In this document: in pieces, positions 32,190-37,023 of the stretch
Layout of the letters: the number at the start of each line of letters is the position of its first letter
Position numbering within the stretch: position 1 is the first letter of the stretch
IMG/VR virus record: IMGVR_UViG_3300042987_000953
Coordinates: 1 to 37,023 of that record
DNA length: 37,023 bases
DNA from: a virus
Direction: 5' to 3' (one strand)
The notes under the pieces: model-generated
Told to the model about the DNA's origin: nothing
The model's database searches: none
What the model saw: only the letters and a program-made list of their open reading frames with translations
Program-made: the position numbers and the translations under genes

Positions 32190-34052
32190 CTAGGGGGTCA
32201 GAGCGTCGGTAATCGCGGCGAAGGACTCGGCGCGACGGACGGTGATGTCCACGGTCTGCATGGCACGGATGTCCACGCTGCCAGCGTTGTAGCCAGCACC
32301 GTAGGGGTTCGGCAGGATCTCCAGGCCACCCCACATACCGATGACGAGGTCGTTGAAGTTGCCGAAGATGACAGCAGAGCAGACGCCGCTGCTGGTGCCC
32401 TTGGTCAGGGTGTTGGGAACCTGATTAGTCCGGGCGATGGGGTAGCCGTTGATAGCGCCGCTGATGATGTTGTTCAGCGGGTTATCAGTGCCGTTCCACA
32501 GGTATTCGCCCGTGGTGCTTTTGATTTTCTTGGCGCTGGCGACGACGCGGCTGTTGGTGAGGTAGTAGAGGTTCCCCGCCAGAGCGTTGTCGATGTCGAT
32601 TTCCCGCTCCAGATCGATGAAGTGGTCGATGGAGATGTTGGCACCGTTGGTGCCGCCAACGACAGAGCCGATACCGGAGGTGTTCAGGATGCCACGGGGC
32701 TGGCCGCTGGCACCGGTGCCGGTGATGGCAGCCAGATCGATGCCCAGAGCCATCACAGCAGCGAGGTCATCGCGGACGATGCGCTCAATGTCCGGGGTGG
32801 TCTGTTGCAGAGCCAGACGGGTGTATTGAGACCGTGCGGCAATCTGCTTGGGGGTCAGGGTCACTTGGTCGAAGGTGGCTTCCGATTGGGAGGGAGCGTT
32901 ACCTTCAGTTACCCAGCTAACGGAGGTGGTGGCGTTCTTCCGGGGGATGGCGATGTTGCCCACCAGACCGGTCAGCATGGTCGGGCCAAGCTGCATGATG
33001 GTGGCGCGGTTGCGCAGGATGTCGATGAAGCTCTCGGCCAGCAGCTGAGTTTCAACGAGGTTGCCACCGGTGGCGGCAGCACCGACCGCGTAGGTAGCAC
33101 GCATCTGGAGGTTGGTCGGCATGAAGAAGCCGCTGGTTTCGCGACCGGCTTCACGGGCCAGGGTCTGAGAGACTTCGCGCTCCAGGCCAGCCTTGCTCCA
33201 GTCACCGCTGATGGCAGCGTTGATGGCGCGGACCACGGAGTAGCTGCGCTGTTCCTTAGCGGTCATATCGACTTCGCCGGAACGCTGCTGGATGGGCTGC
33301 TGCTTGGCCCCCATCTTCTCAAGGAAGGCAGCGCGGGCTTCATCGAGGCTGCGGCCAGACTCGATCAGCTGGCGGGCCAGATCGGCTTGGCCGAGTTGGT
33401 CGCCCAGTGCGTTGATGGAGGCGATACGGGTCCGCTCGGCTTCCGCCGCTTCGGCCCGAATAACAGAAACGTCAGGGGTTTCCATGCGTTCGGTTTCCTG
33501 TTGTTCGTTTACATTGTCGGCGGCTGCCGGGGGTTCGTCGTCGGGCTCCACCAGGGGCGTCACCTCAACGTCGGTAGCCTCGCCATCGTCCGACCGACCG
33601 ACACCAATGGTCGGGTCCGCTGGAACGGTAACGAGGCTGATTTCAAAAGCCTCCCAATCGTCTACGCGATAGGAGCCTTTGTCCTGCTCGGTCATTTTGT
33701 TGACCCGATAGCCGAAGCTGACATTTCGAAGAATGCCGTCTTCAACATCGCGCAGAATCTGCTGGGCACGCTCGTTCTGGCTGAATTTCACCGTGGCGTA
33801 ACCACGGGTTCCTTCCAGCCATGCCCGCTCAACCACGCCGATGTAGGTGTCGGCATCGTGGTTGTAGAGCAACGGCGCACCGTCGTTCAGACGGGCGAGG
33901 TTTGCTGCACTGGGGCTGTGAGACAGAACCTCTGTCCCGAACCACCGTTCAACGGGATACTCTGACGAAAACGAGAACGTCATCGTCCGGGTATCGCTAT
34001 CGACTTGCGGCTCGGAAAACGCTGCCGCCCGCGTGAGTTTGCCGAGTTTCAT
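32190..34052 (-). CDS. Fused prohead protease and HK97 major capsid protein
   Basis: This 620-residue protein combines a prohead protease (S78 family; His65 in LLYNHDADTYIG, Ser112 in LRNVSFGYRV, both ATG numbering, and a conserved FEISLVTVPADP) with an HK97-fold capsid domain (from about residue 270; LPNPYG and late TVDITVRRAESFAAI). Between them a helical scaffold-like region (about 190-260) lies. An internal ATG at 33485 (METPDVSV) has a good AGGAAA site eight bases upstream and could give a separate 431-residue scaffold-capsid product. A GTG at 34070 would add six residues. The protein builds the icosahedral head. Confidence 0.9.
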   Translation of the reverse strand: MKLGKLTRAAAFSEPQVDSDTRTMTFSFSSEYPVERWFGTEVLSHSPSAANLARLNDGAPLLYNHDADTYIGVVERAWLEGTRGYATVKFSQNERAQQILRDVEDGILRNVSFGYRVNKMTEQDKGSYRVDDWEAFEISLVTVPADPTIGVGRSDDGEATDVEVTPLVEPDDEPPAAADNVNEQQETERMETPDVSVIRAEAAEAERTRIASINALGDQLGQADLARQLIESGRSLDEARAAFLEKMGAKQQPIQQRSGEVDMTAKEQRSYSVVRAINAAISGDWSKAGLEREVSQTLAREAGRETSGFFMPTNLQMRATYAVGAAATGGNLVETQLLAESFIDILRNRATIMQLGPTMLTGLVGNIAIPRKNATTSVSWVTEGNAPSQSEATFDQVTLTPKQIAARSQYTRLALQQTTPDIERIVRDDLAAVMALGIDLAAITGTGASGQPRGILNTSGIGSVVGGTNGANISIDHFIDLEREIDIDNALAGNLYYLTNSRVVASAKKIKSTTGEYLWNGTDNPLNNIISGAINGYPIARTNQVPNTLTKGTSSGVCSAVIFGNFNDLVIGMWGGLEILPNPYGAGYNAGSVDIRAMQTVDITVRRAESFAAITDALTP

Positions 34053-34090
34053 GGTTTCAGTGTAGGTCACCCGTTGGCACCCTGAATCGG

Positions 34091-35581
34091 TTAGCTGTCA
34101 GAATTTGCGTCCTGACCGACTGCTGCTGGGTCCGGTAAATCCATGTCCGTGTCGAACGACAGGTCGAGTTCTTCGGCCAGATCCAGTTCGCGGCGACGGA
34201 CCTGCATGACATCCTCGATGTCGCCACCGGACTCAGCAATGATTTGGGTCTTCGTTGTGTACCCCGCCTTTTCCGCCTCCTTGTACGCCGCAACTTCCTT
34301 CTGCGGGTCCACCCAAGACCAGCCACGCGGCATCCATCGAGGCTGGCGATATTGCATCGGCGAAACTTCGTAGCGCGGCAGGCTGAGGGTGCCGCTCAGG
34401 ACAGCCATATCGAGCCATCGTTCAAAGATTGGCTGATGCAGGCTGTCGATGAGCCACGATTGCAGGACTCGCCAGTGGTCACGTTCATCCAGCAGCGACA
34501 GCCGCGAGGATGAGTAATTGGTCTGGCTGAAATCCTTGGAAATGGACTCATAGCCGCAGCCGATGCCCGCTGCGACCGCCCGGAGCATCGCCCGCATGAA
34601 CGGGTCGAACTCTCCCCCTGGCCGCTGCATTGTCGGCACTGTCACCTGTTCGCCGGGGTTCAGATACTTGAACACGCCCGGCTCAAACGACGACACCCGC
34701 TGGTCGTTGATGACCCCGTCCCCGTACAACTCACCCTCGGGGCTGGTGATGAAGCCCATGATGCTGCTGGTGGCGCGGGCGGCAACGACCTCGGCCTCTT
34801 CGTACCCAGCCATGTGGTGCAGCCGCTGGATGGCGGACGCGAACCACGTCACCCCACGGGTCTGGCCGGGCCGCTCAATCATGTAGATGTGCAGAATGTC
34901 CCGTGCGGGCACCCGCTGAATCTTCTCGCGGCTGTAGCTCTGGGTTTGGAACTGATAGTCGCCGGGGTGCCGCATCTCATGCGCGAAGTAGTACGCCTGG
35001 GGCCTCCCCCAGCGGTCCACCTCGACACCCATGCGGATTTCATTCCCGTTCTCCGCAGTGCCGTTGTAGTCATCGAGCAGCAGGTCTGCTTCGATGACCT
35101 CCAGTCCGAGAGGAATTGGACTGTCGCCGAACGGCTGCTGCACCATCCGCACAATCACTTCGCCGCTCTCGACGACGCTGCGGATGACCAGTCGCTCGAT
35201 GTCGTTGAAGCACAGCCGCCCACCGACATCGCAGGACTCCCGGCGACACCATTGCCGCCATGCTTCCTCGATGGCTTCGTTGATGGTCTGATTCAGTCCA
35301 CCACCACGCTGCATCCGCACCTGGGACTGGAACCCCACCCCCTGGCCTACGACGTTGTTCTGAATGGCGCGGAGTGCCTGCCGTGCGTAGTCCGAGTCGC
35401 GGACCAGCTGTCGGGCTCGGTCGCGCAGGGTGCGGATGCTGCCCCGGACTTCTGCGTCGGCACTGGTGCCGCTGGTCACCCAGTCGGACGTGAGCCGACT
35501 GAGCATAGCCCCCTGGTAACGACGCACTCGCCGGGGCCGCTCCGGGCGGAATAGTTCACGAATCGCGGAACGCAGACCCAC
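34091..35581 (-). CDS. Portal protein, lambda family
   Basis: The 496-residue protein matches lambda-family portals: SDYARQALRAIQNNVVGQG near the start, GEVIVRMVQQPFG and LGLEVIEADLL, DILHIYMIERPGQTRGV, and SKDFSQTNYSSSRLSLLDE then QPIFERWLDMAV. Portals form the dodecameric DNA gate at one capsid vertex. The GTG at 35581 is used as start because it begins two bases after the upstream gene's stop. The acidic C-terminus (DLAEELDLSFDTDMDLPDP) is long. Confidence 0.92.
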   Translation of the reverse strand: MGLRSAIRELFRPERPRRVRRYQGAMLSRLTSDWVTSGTSADAEVRGSIRTLRDRARQLVRDSDYARQALRAIQNNVVGQGVGFQSQVRMQRGGGLNQTINEAIEEAWRQWCRRESCDVGGRLCFNDIERLVIRSVVESGEVIVRMVQQPFGDSPIPLGLEVIEADLLLDDYNGTAENGNEIRMGVEVDRWGRPQAYYFAHEMRHPGDYQFQTQSYSREKIQRVPARDILHIYMIERPGQTRGVTWFASAIQRLHHMAGYEEAEVVAARATSSIMGFITSPEGELYGDGVINDQRVSSFEPGVFKYLNPGEQVTVPTMQRPGGEFDPFMRAMLRAVAAGIGCGYESISKDFSQTNYSSSRLSLLDERDHWRVLQSWLIDSLHQPIFERWLDMAVLSGTLSLPRYEVSPMQYRQPRWMPRGWSWVDPQKEVAAYKEAEKAGYTTKTQIIAESGGDIEDVMQVRRRELDLAEELDLSFDTDMDLPDPAAVGQDANSDS

Positions 35582-35582
35582 G

Positions 35583-36152
35583 TCAGAACCTCACGAACAG
35601 ATTGTGCGGGTTACCAAAGCCATTGGCGATTAGCTCGGCCCGGCGTTCGCGGGCGACATCAGCCTTCAGCTTCGATTCCAGCGTCAGCAGGTCAGCGATG
35701 GTCATCTTCCACAGTTCACGATTGCCGATGGTGTACCGCTGCACGGCACCACCGGAAATCATCGCCCGCATCGCCGCCTGGACGGCATCGAGATCCTTCT
35801 GCGCCTGCGACCGACCATCGTAGGCACCGGGCTGACCTGAGTAGGCCAGAGACGCCTCGACAGTGAACTGACCAGCCCCCAGCGTCAGGGTCTGTCCAGT
35901 CTTCGTCGCGACAGCCTGGAAGAACCAGACGCCTGGGTCGAAGTTAGCCGAGACGGCAGACGATATGGTCGTCCGCCAGCCCGTTCCATTCGCTGCCGCG
36001 ACCACCGTTGCACCCTCGGACGCAGTGTTCGTCCGCAGGTAGTAGGTCAGCGTGTAGCCGGATGAATCAACGACGTTACCGAGATTGTCTCGGGTGGCTA
36101 CATCGTCCCAGACGACGGTATCGCCAGCCCGCAGTGATGAGGGGATGTTCAT
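35583..36152 (-). CDS. gpW-like head-tail connector with extra N-terminal domain
   Basis: The C-terminal about 70 residues (QAQKDLDAVQAAMRAMISGG, then RYTIGNRELWKMTIADLLTLESKL) look like lambda gpW, which sits in the same place between terminase and portal genes. An N-terminal beta domain of about 110 residues (LRAGDTVVWDD, YTLTYYLRTN, GVWFFQAVATKTG) is added, apparently Ig-like. In lambda gpW stabilises packaged DNA and forms a platform for gpFII. The N-terminal extension may be exposed at the neck. Start overlaps the terminase stop as TAATG. Confidence 0.78.
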   Translation of the reverse strand: MNIPSSLRAGDTVVWDDVATRDNLGNVVDSSGYTLTYYLRTNTASEGATVVAAANGTGWRTTISSAVSANFDPGVWFFQAVATKTGQTLTLGAGQFTVEASLAYSGQPGAYDGRSQAQKDLDAVQAAMRAMISGGAVQRYTIGNRELWKMTIADLLTLESKLKADVARERRAELIANGFGNPHNLFVRF

Positions 36153-37023
36153 TACCAGTTCGTCACGAACGACGGTCCTGTGCTCATGGTACGTCTGGCG
36201 CGAGGCTGCTGCAATCTGGCTTCTGAATCACTGTGATTCATCTTTCCGGCTTCCAGTTCCTCCTGCATCTGCTGCCAGAACGTCTGCCGTGCGTAGCGTG
36301 TATACAGCAGTTGCAGTGCTGAGTAGCTGTAGACAGCGCAGTCGAGCGCTTCGTTCCGCTGGCCGGGCTTCAGGGTCCACTCGCGCACCGGGTAGCCCCG
36401 CTGGTAGCGAACCTTCTGCACTTCGGATGTCAGCTGCTCAAAGTATTCGACGGGCACGTCGGCGTGGAAGTGGAGGAATCCCGGTCCGGGTTCGTTGTGC
36501 CGCAGCCGCCCGTAAATCGTCGATTTCACGGTGTCGGAGCCGACCGGGTACACCTCGGCACCCTTCTTCAGCGACTTGCCCTTGTAGTTGATGTCCACCT
36601 TCGCAGGCTTGCCGATGGGCGGCTTGCCTCGCTGGCTCTGACCCTTCACGGCGATGACGCCCAGGTGCTTCCGCTCCCGCGTGAACTGGTACACCTCAGC
36701 GGTGAAGTGCCCGCCGCTGTCGATGGCGCAGACCCGGACACGAACTGGTGGGCCATCCTCGCGGGGGATGGGACGGTTCAGCATCTCATCTAGCTGCTTC
36801 CACAACTCTGGCCGGGCCGGGTCGCCGAATATCTCGACGTGGTCGAGCAGCCAGCCTTCCTCTTCGTGGCCCCATGCCCAGGTGCTGACAGCGAGACGAT
36901 TGTCCTGCACGTCCACACCCATCGTGACGACGCAGGCACCCTCGGGCAGCCGCCCGGCTCGATAGAACTCGACCCGGTCACGCAGTGCCTCGGCACCGAC
37001 GCGGCCACCGACTTCGTCATCCC
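36152..37023 (-). CDS. Terminase large subunit, C-terminal part (5' end outside window)
   Basis: Only the C-terminal part, about 290 residues, is in the window; the frame is open to the right edge. It has the lambda gpA-type nuclease pattern: TMGVDVQDNRLAVSTWAWG with the first acidic residues, VRVCAIDSGGHFTAEVY, and ALDCAVYSYSALQLLY. Terminase cuts concatemeric DNA and drives packaging into the head through the portal. The ATPase part lies beyond the window, so cos versus pac packaging cannot be judged. The stop overlaps the gpW-like start. Confidence 0.92.
   Translation of the reverse strand, partial: DDEVGGRVGAEALRDRVEFYRAGRLPEGACVVTMGVDVQDNRLAVSTWAWGHEEEGWLLDHVEIFGDPARPELWKQLDEMLNRPIPREDGPPVRVRVCAIDSGGHFTAEVYQFTRERKHLGVIAVKGQSQRGKPPIGKPAKVDINYKGKSLKKGAEVYPVGSDTVKSTIYGRLRHNEPGPGFLHFHADVPVEYFEQLTSEVQKVRYQRGYPVREWTLKPGQRNEALDCAVYSYSALQLLYTRYARQTFWQQMQEELEAGKMNHSDSEARLQQPRARRTMSTGPSFVTNW

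Noticed and set aside
32622-33965. 447-codon plus-strand frame antisense to the capsid gene
   Set aside because: The capsid and protease motifs are on the minus strand; the antisense product lacks domain features.

Overview
The window is most of the genome of a tailed phage (or an integrated relative) with lambda/HK97-type siphovirus architecture and GC-rich DNA. The evidence is a continuous morphogenesis operon in lambda order on the minus strand: terminase large subunit, gpW-like protein, lambda-family portal, HK97 capsid, head-tail joining genes, tail tube, G/GT chaperones with a frameshift site, tape measure, M, L, K, I, J and tail fibre. No integrase or clear repressor is visible. The host cannot be read from the sequence. 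The GC content and fibre-domain style would suit an aquatic bacterium, possibly a cyanobacterium, but that is inference only.

Layout. Positions 1-4574 (minus strand) hold a replication module: an SF2 helicase, a VRR-NUC nuclease, two small unknown genes and a large primase-helicase that runs off the left edge. Positions 4575-4713 are a divergent, AT-richer control region full of inverted repeats. Positions 4714-10455 (plus strand, with one small minus-strand gene at 6801-7052) hold the recombination set (RecE-like exonuclease, RecT-like annealing protein, small HTH protein, SSB-like protein). These are followed by about 14 small, tightly overlapping accessory genes, including zinc ribbons, a secreted RlpA-like protein, DUF3310 and freestanding NUMOD1-type repeat proteins. 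Positions 10456-10947 are noncoding, with a good plus-strand terminator, a roughly 300-base structured stretch that may be a small RNA, operator-like palindromes and a minus-strand terminator.

Positions 10948-37023 are the late operon on the minus strand, read from right to left. It begins with TerL (cut by the right edge) and continues through the gpW-like protein, portal, protease-capsid fusion, neck genes, tail tube, G and GT, tape measure, tail-tip genes, gpJ and tail fibre. It ends with a lysis cassette (membrane coiled-coil protein, M15 peptidase, GH24 lysozyme, small membrane protein) and a dCTP deaminase-like gene.

The genes fit one cycle. The divergent control region would drive replication one way and recombination plus host-takeover genes the other. 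The late operon builds head and tail and then lyses the host. The most noteworthy items are the structured intergenic region at 10501-10836, the freestanding NUMOD1 repeats, the protease-capsid fusion with a well-placed internal start, the classical A AAA AAC slip site directly before the G stop codon, the repeat array in the tape measure, and an overlapping reading frame that encodes a secreted peptide.
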